Source: Hwanghaeella sp964350445
GTDB taxonomy: Bacteria > Pseudomonadota > Alphaproteobacteria > UBA8366 > Aestuariispiraceae
Reading direction: 5' to 3'
Assembly (NCBI GenBank): GCA_964350445.1
Contig: CAYGKA010000003.1
Location: forward strand, 62,001 to 126,000
DNA length: 64,000 nt
Positions 52,726 to 61,022 of the stretch are shown here, in pieces (positions within the stretch are counted from its first letter, which is position 1; every line of letters begins with the position of its first letter). The position numbers were made by a program, and so were the translations under genes. The notes under the pieces are model-generated. The model was not told where the DNA came from and did not search any database. It saw nothing but the letters and a program-made list of their open reading frames with translations.

Positions 52726-53283
52726 CTACGATGCCGCCCGAACTTCCGACACTTCAGGAATGTAGTGACGGAGCATATTCTCGATCCCCATTTTAAGCGT
52801 TGCCGTGCTGCTCGGGCAACCCGCGCACGCACCGCGCATCGTCAAGTAGACGACGCCTTGCTCGAACCCGTGGAAAACGATGTCCCCGCCGTCTTGAGCG
52901 ACAGCAGGCCGGACCCGGGTATCCAGCAATTCCTTGATCTGGCGCACAATCTCGTTGTCGGCCTGATCGAAAATCGGTTCCGGGGCATCGGCCGTCTCAT
53001 ACAGGACCGGCCGCCCGGCCGTGAAATGTTCCATGACCGTGCCGAGAACGGCGGGCTTCAGCTCGTACCATTCAACGGTGTCGGACTTGGTGATCGTGAT
53101 GAAGTCGGCACCGAAGAAGACGGCGCGCACGCCATCGACCTGGAAAAGCCGTTCGGCCAAGGGGGATTGTCCCTCCGCGGCGTCTGCCGAGGAGAAATCC
53201 AGTGTCCCGTCCGTCATCACCGGTTTTCCGGGGATGAACTTCAGGGTCGCCGGATTCGGTGTTTGTTCAGTTTGAATAAACAT
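52726..53283 (-). CDS. Nfu-type Fe-S cluster carrier protein
   Basis: A 185-residue protein with an N-terminal Nfu_N domain (MFIQTEQTPNPATLKFIPGK) and a C-terminal NifU-like domain (about 110-180) with the cluster-binding CxxC in GACAGCPSSTATLKMG. It should deliver Fe-S clusters to apo-enzymes. The 10-bp palindrome GCCTATAGGC lies 72 bases before the start; its meaning is unknown. Confidence 0.93.
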   Translation of the reverse strand: MFIQTEQTPNPATLKFIPGKPVMTDGTLDFSSADAAEGQSPLAERLFQVDGVRAVFFGADFITITKSDTVEWYELKPAVLGTVMEHFTAGRPVLYETADAPEPIFDQADNEIVRQIKELLDTRVRPAVAQDGGDIVFHGFEQGVVYLTMRGACAGCPSSTATLKMGIENMLRHYIPEVSEVRAAS

Positions 53284-53449
53284 TACCTAAAATCCCACCT
53301 ATCTCTGAAGGCAAGATGGGCGAGGAATCGTTTCGGTTCAACCCCTCTCCTGTTGCCTATAGGCGACACAAGTGCTGTGACGGCCTGTGGATAAACGTGC
53401 AAACTTACCGATATACCGCCAATCGACGTCCGGACGGGCATTTGACGCG

Positions 53450-54001
53450 TCAGGTGATCGCGTCCAGCTCCTCGTCGGACAGGCAACCCGGCACGATGGT
53501 GATCGGGATCCGCAAGTTGCTCAATTCCTTGCCGGTCAGGTGGCTGACCACCGGCCCGGGCCCTTCGGACCCCGTGCTCGCCGCCAGGACGAGGATGGAG
53601 ATGGTCTTGTCCTCCTGAAGCAGGGCGGCGACCTGCTGGGCCTCATCCCCCTCGCGGACGAACAGAATCGCCTGCTGACCGGTCGATCGGTTCACTTCCG
53701 CGGCGAACTTCTGAAGCAATGCCTCGCCCTGTTCGCGGTTTTCTTCGCGCATCAGGGTTTCGACGCCCAGCCAATGAACGAATTCGGTCGGTTGAACGAC
53801 ATGCAGCAAGGCAACGCGCCCGCCGGTCTTCTTCGCGCGTTTGCAGGCGAATTTGAGGGCGATGGGCATTTCCTCGGATTCGTCGACGACGACGAGGAAT
53901 ACCCGGTCGGATGCCGCCATGCTGGCCGTGCCCGCCGATGACGGTTTGCTGTCGGTATCGTTGTCCGTTTGGGTCATGCGACCCTTCCTTGCCCCATTCA
54001 C
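53450..54001 (-). CDS. Universal stress protein (UspA family)
   Basis: A 183-residue cytoplasmic protein. The Usp fold shows RVFLVVVDESEEMPIALKFA at its start, VALLHVVQP in the second strand, and the C-terminal region VLAASTGSEGPGPVVSHL in the nucleotide-loop position. The first 25-30 residues are a variable tail. The role is general stress response. Confidence 0.88.
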   Translation of the reverse strand: MNGARKGRMTQTDNDTDSKPSSAGTASMAASDRVFLVVVDESEEMPIALKFACKRAKKTGGRVALLHVVQPTEFVHWLGVETLMREENREQGEALLQKFAAEVNRSTGQQAILFVREGDEAQQVAALLQEDKTISILVLAASTGSEGPGPVVSHLTGKELSNLRIPITIVPGCLSDEELDAIT

Positions 54002-54149
54002 GAGCCGTCGTTGCGGCGGGTAGAACGCCGTCGAAGGCTTTCGATGTAACGATTAATGTACCAGGGTCGCGAAACAGCGCAACGGAAAGCGACGTTCCGT
54101 CCCGGCGCCGCGGCTTTCGCGCGACGGGTCGTTCCCAATGGCGGACCCG

Positions 54150-55112
54150 CTATTTCAGCAGGACGTTGATGATTTCCTTCAGCTGGGTGCGGGAGCGCAG
54201 CAAATAGAAGCCTTGCGCCGCCAGGTGGCTCGGCAGCACCAGCCCGTCGGGGCTTCCGTTGATGACCACCAGCGGATTCATCGACGCGGCGGCATGCATC
54301 GAGGACAACATCTGCGCCCAGAGGGAGGCGACTTCCTTTTCCGCAACCACGTTCTGGAAATCGGCCTGAAGGGCCGTCAGCAGCATGTAATAGCCGTAAA
54401 GCCGGCCTTTGTTGTGGTAGAAGACATCGTCGGCATAGATCGAAAACGCCGAATACTGTTCCAGCGCGTCGCCCGTGGCGGCCGAGGCGGAGCCGAGATC
54501 GGAGGAGAACCGATCCAGCGTGGCCAGCAGGTTGTCGGCGCGCCGCTCGAACACCGCATTGCCTTCAGACAGACGCCTGTTATAGACGCGCAGGGCCGCG
54601 GCCGCGTTGCGGTACTGCTCCGCCGAGCTGCGCTGCGGCAGCAGCGATTCGGACACGTTGTAGTACCAGACATCCGGCGCGTATTTCAGGAAGCCCGTCG
54701 CCGCCTCCAAATCCGTGTCGGCGGCGCTGGAGCCGCGGATCCGGCCGATCTGGTCGGTCAACTCAATGGTGAACCGGCTGAGCGCGTCGCGAATCCCGGT
54801 CTGAAAATTTGGCATGTTGTCCAGCGCGGCCGACGGCATGAAGAACGGCGCCATCGGCGTCCAGGAATTCTCCCGGGTTTCCCGCTCGATCAGGCGCACG
54901 GTCATCGCCACCGCATGGGATCCGCCCGGGGGCGGGTCCGCGACCAGCGTGGTGTCGTCGTCGATCTGATGCACGATGAGCATCCCGATCGGGTAATACA
55001 GAAGCGCCGCCAGGACGATAAACGCCATGGTACCGAGGGTCAGGCGCGCGGTGCGGCCGTCCGGCCGAGGCAGCGCGCGCAGGCGTTCGCCTAGTGCTAA
55101 TCTATCCATCAT
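54150..55112 (-). CDS. DUF2333-family membrane protein
   Basis: A 320-residue protein with one N-terminal membrane helix (about 27-48) and a helical domain outside the cytoplasm. Typical family stretches include ERETRENSWTPMAPFFMPSA and SIYADDVFYHNKGRLYGYYM. No function is established for the family. It lies between the stress protein and trpS on the same strand. Confidence 0.82.
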   Translation of the reverse strand: MMDRLALGERLRALPRPDGRTARLTLGTMAFIVLAALLYYPIGMLIVHQIDDDTTLVADPPPGGSHAVAMTVRLIERETRENSWTPMAPFFMPSAALDNMPNFQTGIRDALSRFTIELTDQIGRIRGSSAADTDLEAATGFLKYAPDVWYYNVSESLLPQRSSAEQYRNAAAALRVYNRRLSEGNAVFERRADNLLATLDRFSSDLGSASAATGDALEQYSAFSIYADDVFYHNKGRLYGYYMLLTALQADFQNVVAEKEVASLWAQMLSSMHAAASMNPLVVINGSPDGLVLPSHLAAQGFYLLRSRTQLKEIINVLLK

Positions 55113-55216
55113 GTCCTGACTTAGGTGAGGGTTCTCACCCCCACTTGCAATACCGGTGCGGCCTCACCGTCGGGCATGAATGGCCCGACAAAGCGAAACG
55201 GCGGGGATCGCCGGCG

Positions 55217-56242
55217 TCACTGGATGAAGCCGATGACCTCCCGCACTTCCCGGAGGATCGGGTTGGTGATGGCGCGCGCGCGTTCCGAACCTTCGCACAG
55301 GATCCGGTCGATTTCGGTGACGTCCTGCAACAGGCGCTGCATTTCCTCGCCGATCGGGCCCAGCACCGATACCGCCACATCGGACAGGATCGGCTTGAAT
55401 TCGGAGAACTGCTTGCCGCCGACTTCGGCCAGCGCCGCGTCCACGCCCATCCCGCGCAGGGCGGCATAGATGTTCACCAGATTCTGCGCTTCCGGGCGGC
55501 CTTCCAGGCCTTCCGCTTCGCTGGGCAGGGCTTCCGGGTCGGTCTTCGCCTTGCGGATCTTCTGCGCGATGGCGTCGGGACCGTCGGTCATGTTGATGCG
55601 GCTCATATCCGACGGGTCGGATTTCGACATCTTCTTGGTGCCGTCGCGCAGCGACATGACGCGGGTCGCCGCGCCCAGGATCAAAGGTTCGGTCAGCGGG
55701 AAGAAGTCCGGCTTTTCCCAGTCGTTGTTGAACTTCGCGGCGATGTCGCGGGCCAGTTCCAGATGCTGCTTCTGATCCTCGCCGACCGGCACGTGGGTCG
55801 CCTTATAGGCCAGGATGTCGGCGGCCATCAGGTTCGGATAGACGAAAAGCCCGGTGGAGGCGTTCTCCCGGTTCTTGCCCGCCTTCTCCTTGAACTGGGT
55901 CATCCGGTTCAACCAACCCATCCGCGCGACGCAGTTGAAGATCCAGGCCAGCTCGGCATGGTCCTGGTTCTGCGACTGGTTGAACAGGATGTGCTTCTTC
56001 GGGTCGATGCCGCAGGCGAGCAGACCGGCCGCGACTTCACGGGTGTTCCGGCTCAATTCCTGCGGGTCCTGGAAGATCGTGATCGCATGCAGATCGACCA
56101 GGCAATAGATGCATTCGTAATCGTCCTGAAGCGCCGCCCAGTTCCGGATCGCGCCCAGATAATTGCCAAGGGTCAGGTTCCCCGTCGGCTGAATACCGGA
56201 AAAAATCCGATTTTCCACATTGGTCGCGGTGGTCATGGTCAA
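55217..56242 (-). CDS. trpS: Tryptophanyl-tRNA synthetase
   Basis: A 341-residue class I aminoacyl-tRNA synthetase. The first signature is FSGIQPTGNLTLGNYLGAIR, the HIGH-equivalent region. The KMSKS loop is TKKMSKSDPS near residue 200. The length is normal. It follows murJ by 222 bp on the same strand. Confidence 0.97.
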   Translation of the reverse strand: MTMTTATNVENRIFSGIQPTGNLTLGNYLGAIRNWAALQDDYECIYCLVDLHAITIFQDPQELSRNTREVAAGLLACGIDPKKHILFNQSQNQDHAELAWIFNCVARMGWLNRMTQFKEKAGKNRENASTGLFVYPNLMAADILAYKATHVPVGEDQKQHLELARDIAAKFNNDWEKPDFFPLTEPLILGAATRVMSLRDGTKKMSKSDPSDMSRINMTDGPDAIAQKIRKAKTDPEALPSEAEGLEGRPEAQNLVNIYAALRGMGVDAALAEVGGKQFSEFKPILSDVAVSVLGPIGEEMQRLLQDVTEIDRILCEGSERARAITNPILREVREVIGFIQ

Positions 56243-56464
56243 AAAGCTCCATATGGTCGCGGATCCGCCCGGCGGCCGGAAGGTCCGAAACAGGTCTACT
56301 CATCGGTTAAACGGACGCCAGATAATGAAGACGGCCCGAATGGGCCGCCGCAGGCTTTCCGGCGCGGTTATGCGTCCCGACGCCAGTGTGGTCAAGATGC
56401 GTGCAGGGCCGAATTCCCCGCCGAACCGCTTTATGCGGCCCGATCCGGCGCCGTCCAACGTCGC

Positions 56465-58015
56465 CTAGCGCTGCCGCCGCATTTGCCGCGCGACTTCCCG
56501 AAGATCGGTACCGCCCAAAAGCTGGGCGAGGCCGAAGAACAGGACCGTGCCGGCCAGGATCAATCCAACCAGGCCGGTGAATTTCTGTGCGAATCCCGCC
56601 AGAAACCACTCTCCCAGACCGTTTGCGCCTGCCCAGAGCGCCAGCGCCATCACGACCGCGGCCAGCAGAACGCGCGGGACCGAGCGGCGCAGCCGCGCGT
56701 CGGGCTGGAAATGGCCGTCCCTGTGCAGCAGGAAGGCGAGGAACCCGGCATTCGCCCAGGCCGAAATCGCCGTCGCCAAGGCAATGCCGACATGGGCCAT
56801 AACCTGCATCAGCCCGACCGCCAGGACGAGGTTCAGCGCGACGGCGCCGATCGCGATCTTGACCGGCGTCCGGGTATCCTCGCGGGCGAAGAAGCCGGGC
56901 GTCAGCGCCTTGATCAACACATAGGCGGGCAGCCCGATGGCGAAGGCGCGCAGGGCGTCGGCGGTGGCCACCGCGGCTTCGGCGCTGAAGGCGCCGCGTT
57001 CGAAAAGCGTCGAGACGATGGGCCAGGGAATGGCGATCAGCGCGGTCGCCGCGGGCAGGGTCAGCAGCAGCGTGACCTCGACCGCGCGGTTCATGCTGTA
57101 CAGTGCCGCCTTGTGCTCGCCGGCCCGCAACTGCCGGGACAGCAGCGGCAGCAAGGCGACCCCGACGGCGACGCCCACCACACCCAAGGGCAGTTGGTTC
57201 ACCCGGTCCGCGTAGTACAGAAAGGAGACGGAACCCTGACGCAGCAGGGTCGCCAGCAGGTCGCCGACCATGACATTGATCTGCACGACCCCGGCGCCCA
57301 GGATCCCCGGCGCCATCAGCGTCAACAGCCTTTTCACCCCCGGCGTCAGTCGCGGCAGGGGCAGCGGCACCATGATGCCGGCCTTGTGGCAGGCGGATGC
57401 CAGCATTGCGAATTGCAGCGCGCCGGCGATCGCCACGGCGACCGCAAGCGCGTGGCCGGGAAGGGCGAGCACATGGATGTGGATCAGGAACAGCGTCGCG
57501 ATGAAGACAAGGTTCAGGATGACCGGCGCGGCGGCGGCGGCGGCGAACTTGCCGACCGAATTCAGCATGCCGGACATCATCGCCGACAGCACCATGAACA
57601 GAAGATAGGGAAAGGTGATCCGCGCCAGTTCCACGGTCAGGTCGAATTTCGCGGGCTCGTCGACGAAGCCGGCGGCCTGCACCGTCATGATCAGAGGCAT
57701 GGCCGCCATGGCGATGACGGTGAGGACCAGGGTCCAGGCGGTCAGGACCGCGGCGACATCGGCGGCGAAGGCGTCGGCGGCGGCCTTTCCCTCGCCTTCC
57801 AGGCGGCGCGCGTAAAGCGGCACGAAAGCGGCGTTCATCGCCCCCTCGCCCAACAGGCGGCGAAACAGGTTGGGGAATTTGAAGGCGATGAAGAACGCGT
57901 CGGCGACCATCCCGGCACCAAGGATCTGGGCGATCAGAACATCGCGGACGAAACCCAGGATGCGGCTGGTCATTGTCCAGCCGCCGACGGTCGCTATGGA
58001 GCGGACGAGTTGCAT
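56465..58015 (-). CDS. murJ: Lipid II flippase MurJ
   Basis: A 516-residue polytopic membrane protein of the MVF/MurJ family, with about 14 helices. It begins with the signature GWTMTSRILGFVRDVLIAQI and contains LLGEGAMNAAFVPLYAR and FFAREDTRTPVKIAI. It moves lipid II across the inner membrane. It follows glnD by 112 bp in the common order. Confidence 0.96.
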   Translation of the reverse strand: MQLVRSIATVGGWTMTSRILGFVRDVLIAQILGAGMVADAFFIAFKFPNLFRRLLGEGAMNAAFVPLYARRLEGEGKAAADAFAADVAAVLTAWTLVLTVIAMAAMPLIMTVQAAGFVDEPAKFDLTVELARITFPYLLFMVLSAMMSGMLNSVGKFAAAAAAPVILNLVFIATLFLIHIHVLALPGHALAVAVAIAGALQFAMLASACHKAGIMVPLPLPRLTPGVKRLLTLMAPGILGAGVVQINVMVGDLLATLLRQGSVSFLYYADRVNQLPLGVVGVAVGVALLPLLSRQLRAGEHKAALYSMNRAVEVTLLLTLPAATALIAIPWPIVSTLFERGAFSAEAAVATADALRAFAIGLPAYVLIKALTPGFFAREDTRTPVKIAIGAVALNLVLAVGLMQVMAHVGIALATAISAWANAGFLAFLLHRDGHFQPDARLRRSVPRVLLAAVVMALALWAGANGLGEWFLAGFAQKFTGLVGLILAGTVLFFGLAQLLGGTDLREVARQMRRQR

Positions 58016-58127
58016 GACTGAAGGCCTTTACGGGATTCCCCAATCTTTAAGAAGATTAAAGGGCACAAAGAAGGCGAAACAGCGGCAAAGGGAAGGCTTT
58101 TGGGGGGACGGTCGCGCCGGCGGCGCC

Positions 58128-60926
58128 TTATTCGGCGGCCTCCTTCGGCATCAATTGCGGCGCTTCCTTGTCCCCGACCACGCCGCCGGGGCCGGCGATT
58201 TCCAGCACGTTCAGCAGCGCTTGGCGGATTTCCTTCAACTTGGTCTCATGGGTGATCTTCATGCCGAAGACGTCCTTGACGTAGAACACGTCCACCACCT
58301 GCTCGCCATAGGTGGAGATCTTGGCGGTGGTGATCTGGATGCCCAGGCGGAAAAGCGCCGTCGTCAGGCGATAGACCAGGGCCGGCCGGTCGCGGCCGTT
58401 CACTTCGACGACCGTGTGGGTGTTGGACGCCTTGTTGTCGATCAGCACGCGCGGGGCGACATAGAAGATCTCCATGCGGCTGGGGATCTGCGACGCCTTC
58501 CGGTCCAGTTCCTCAAGCGGCCTGACGCGGCCGGACAGGACCTGTTCGACCATCACCGACAGCCGCGCGAGCTTGGAGGACGATTTGAAAGCGCCGCCGC
58601 CGGCGTCCTGAACAGTGAAGACGTCCAGCGCCATACCGTCCTTGAAGGTGGCGATCCGTGCATCGACGATGCTGGCGCCGCAAACCGCCAGGGCGCCGGA
58701 CAGCCGCGCGAACAGGCCGGGATGGTCTTCGGTGAAGATCGTGATCTCGGTGGCGTCCCGCTTGCTGAGAACCTGGATGTCGAGCGCCAGCGTCTGTTGC
58801 CGCAGTTCGGCTTCCCGAATGACGTCGGAATGGCGCAGCAGCTGTTCTGCATCGAAGGCCAGCAGATAGCCGTCCGACAGGCGGTCGATGTGGCGTTCGC
58901 GCTCGTGGTCGGGCCAATGGTCCAGCAGCCGGGCCAGGTCGCCACGGGCGGCCGCGACGCGCTGTTCCCGGCCAAGGCCGTCCAGGCCTTCGGTCATGAA
59001 GTCGAAGGCGCGATAGTACATGCCGCGCAGCAGGCTGGATTTCCAATTGTTCCAGACGTTCGGGCCGACGGCCCGGATGTCCACCACGGTCAGGCAAAGC
59101 AGCAGGCGAAGCCGTTCCGGCGATTGCACCAGGTCGACGAAGTCGATCACGGTTTTCGGGTCGTCGATATCCCGTTTGAAGGCGGTGTTGGACATTGCCA
59201 GATGATGCAGGACCAGCCAGGCGACGGTCTCCGTCTGTTCGTCCGACAAACCCAAGCGCGGGCAAAGGCTGCGGGCCACTTCGGCGCCAAGCTCCGAATG
59301 GTCGCCGCCGCGGCCCTTGGCGATGTCGTGCAGGAAGACCGCGACATACAAAACCTCGCGCGACAGGATCGACGGCAGCAGCTTGGTCGCCAGCGGGTGG
59401 TCGTCGGCCAGTTCGCCGTTCTCGATGCGGTTGAGAATGCCGATGGCGCGGATGGTGTGTTCGTCGGTCGTGTAGACATGGTACATGTCGTACTGCATCT
59501 GGGCCACGACACGGCCGAAATCCGGGATAAACTTCCCGAACAGCCCGCATTCGTTCATATGCCGAAGGGTGACCTCCGGGTTTATCTTTGACGTCAGAAT
59601 GTCCATGAAAACGGCATTCGCGTCGGGATCGTCCCGGAACTCCTTGGTCACATATTTCAAATTGCGGGTGATGGATTTCAACGCGTCCGGATGGATCGCC
59701 ATCCGGTTTTCATGCGCGACCTTGAAGATGCGCAGCATGTCGACCGGCTTGTTCTTGAAGTGCCCGCGCGCCAGTTCGTTCAGGCGGCCGCCCTCATGCG
59801 CGAACCCCGCGACCTCGCTGGCGCCGAGCAGTTTGGACAGGCTGAACAGGGGCTTCTTCTGGTGCTGTGCCTCCAACGCCGCACAGAAAATGCGGGTCAG
59901 GTCGCCGACATCCTTCGCGATCAGGAAATAATGCTTCATGAACCGCTCGACGCCGCTGGTGCCGGCATGGTCCGTATAGCCCATGCGCCGCGCCAGTTCC
60001 GGCTGGATGTCGAAGGTCAGCCGCTCTTCGGGCCGGTCGGTCAGGTAATGCAGGTGGCAGCGCAAAGTCCAAAGATACTGCTGCGCCTTGGCGAAGCGGG
60101 TCGCTTCCGCCTTGGTCAGGATCTTCTGGTCCACCAGTTCGGCAATATCGTGAACCTGATAAAGATATTTCGAGGCCCAAAAGAGCGTATGCAGGTCGCG
60201 CAACCCGCCCTTGCCGTCCTTGATGTTCGGTTCCAGCACATAGCGGCTGTCGCCCATGCGTTCGTGCCGGCTGTCGCGCTCCGCCAGCTTGGCTTCCAGG
60301 AAGGCGGCGCCGGTTCCGCTTTGCACGTCCTTCTTGAAGGCGCGCAGGAAGCTGTTGAAAAGGCCCTTCTCGCCCCACACATAGCGGGCTTCCAGCATGG
60401 CGGTCTTGATGGTGATGTCAGACTTCGCCTGCCTCATGCAGTCCTCGATGGAACGGGTCGCATGGCCGACCTTCAGACCCATATCCCACAGCGTGTAAAG
60501 AATTTCCTCGACCAGCTGCTCGACGCGGGCGGTAATCTTGTAGTCATGCAGGAAAAGCAGGTCGATATCGGAATAGGGGGCCAATTCGCCCCGCCCATAT
60601 CCCCCGACGGCCAGAATGCTCAATTTTTCCGACTTTGTGGGATTGCCGGACGGATAAAGATGGGCTGCCGCGCTATCGTGAATGACGCGGATCAGCTGGT
60701 CGATCAGATAGGCATGCGCCTGGACCGTTTTCGCTCCGTCATGGCTTTCGAAAAAGCGGCGTTCGATTTCGTCCCGCCCCTTGTTAAGCGCATCCTTGTA
60801 CAAGGCCAGCAGCTTCGGCTTGCGGTCCGCCTCGTTCAGGCCCTGCGCGAACAGCCCGTCCACCGCCTCCGCAAGGGCGCGGCGGTCGATCAGCTGGCGG
60901 CGTTTCTCTATCCCTGTGATATCCAT
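58128..60926 (-). CDS. glnD: PII uridylyltransferase / uridylyl-removing enzyme
   Basis: A 932-residue bifunctional nitrogen sensor. The nucleotidyltransferase domain has AVGGYGRGELAPYSDIDLLF near residue 109. The HD domain has VAVFLHDIAKGRGGDHSE near residue 532. Two ACT domains follow, beginning around 725 (TIFTEDHPGLFARLSGAL) and 838 (VEVNGRDRPALVYRLTTALF). All domains are intact, so PII control by glutamine is expected. Confidence 0.97.
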   Translation of the reverse strand: MDITGIEKRRQLIDRRALAEAVDGLFAQGLNEADRKPKLLALYKDALNKGRDEIERRFFESHDGAKTVQAHAYLIDQLIRVIHDSAAAHLYPSGNPTKSEKLSILAVGGYGRGELAPYSDIDLLFLHDYKITARVEQLVEEILYTLWDMGLKVGHATRSIEDCMRQAKSDITIKTAMLEARYVWGEKGLFNSFLRAFKKDVQSGTGAAFLEAKLAERDSRHERMGDSRYVLEPNIKDGKGGLRDLHTLFWASKYLYQVHDIAELVDQKILTKAEATRFAKAQQYLWTLRCHLHYLTDRPEERLTFDIQPELARRMGYTDHAGTSGVERFMKHYFLIAKDVGDLTRIFCAALEAQHQKKPLFSLSKLLGASEVAGFAHEGGRLNELARGHFKNKPVDMLRIFKVAHENRMAIHPDALKSITRNLKYVTKEFRDDPDANAVFMDILTSKINPEVTLRHMNECGLFGKFIPDFGRVVAQMQYDMYHVYTTDEHTIRAIGILNRIENGELADDHPLATKLLPSILSREVLYVAVFLHDIAKGRGGDHSELGAEVARSLCPRLGLSDEQTETVAWLVLHHLAMSNTAFKRDIDDPKTVIDFVDLVQSPERLRLLLCLTVVDIRAVGPNVWNNWKSSLLRGMYYRAFDFMTEGLDGLGREQRVAAARGDLARLLDHWPDHERERHIDRLSDGYLLAFDAEQLLRHSDVIREAELRQQTLALDIQVLSKRDATEITIFTEDHPGLFARLSGALAVCGASIVDARIATFKDGMALDVFTVQDAGGGAFKSSSKLARLSVMVEQVLSGRVRPLEELDRKASQIPSRMEIFYVAPRVLIDNKASNTHTVVEVNGRDRPALVYRLTTALFRLGIQITTAKISTYGEQVVDVFYVKDVFGMKITHETKLKEIRQALLNVLEIAGPGGVVGDKEAPQLMPKEAAE

Positions 60927-61022
60927 GCGGCGAAACTAGAAGAATCCGTGGGTTTTGGCGAGGTGTGTTCTATCGGGGAGTCGTTAAGATAAAGCGAAGA
61001 TCCGCTTCGGAAAGCGTGTCCC

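Noticed and set aside
55094..58021. 975-codon open frame on the plus strand opposite trpS and murJ
   Set aside because: It runs across two clear genes on the other strand and through their intergenic space, and is very rich in Arg, Gln and Asp.
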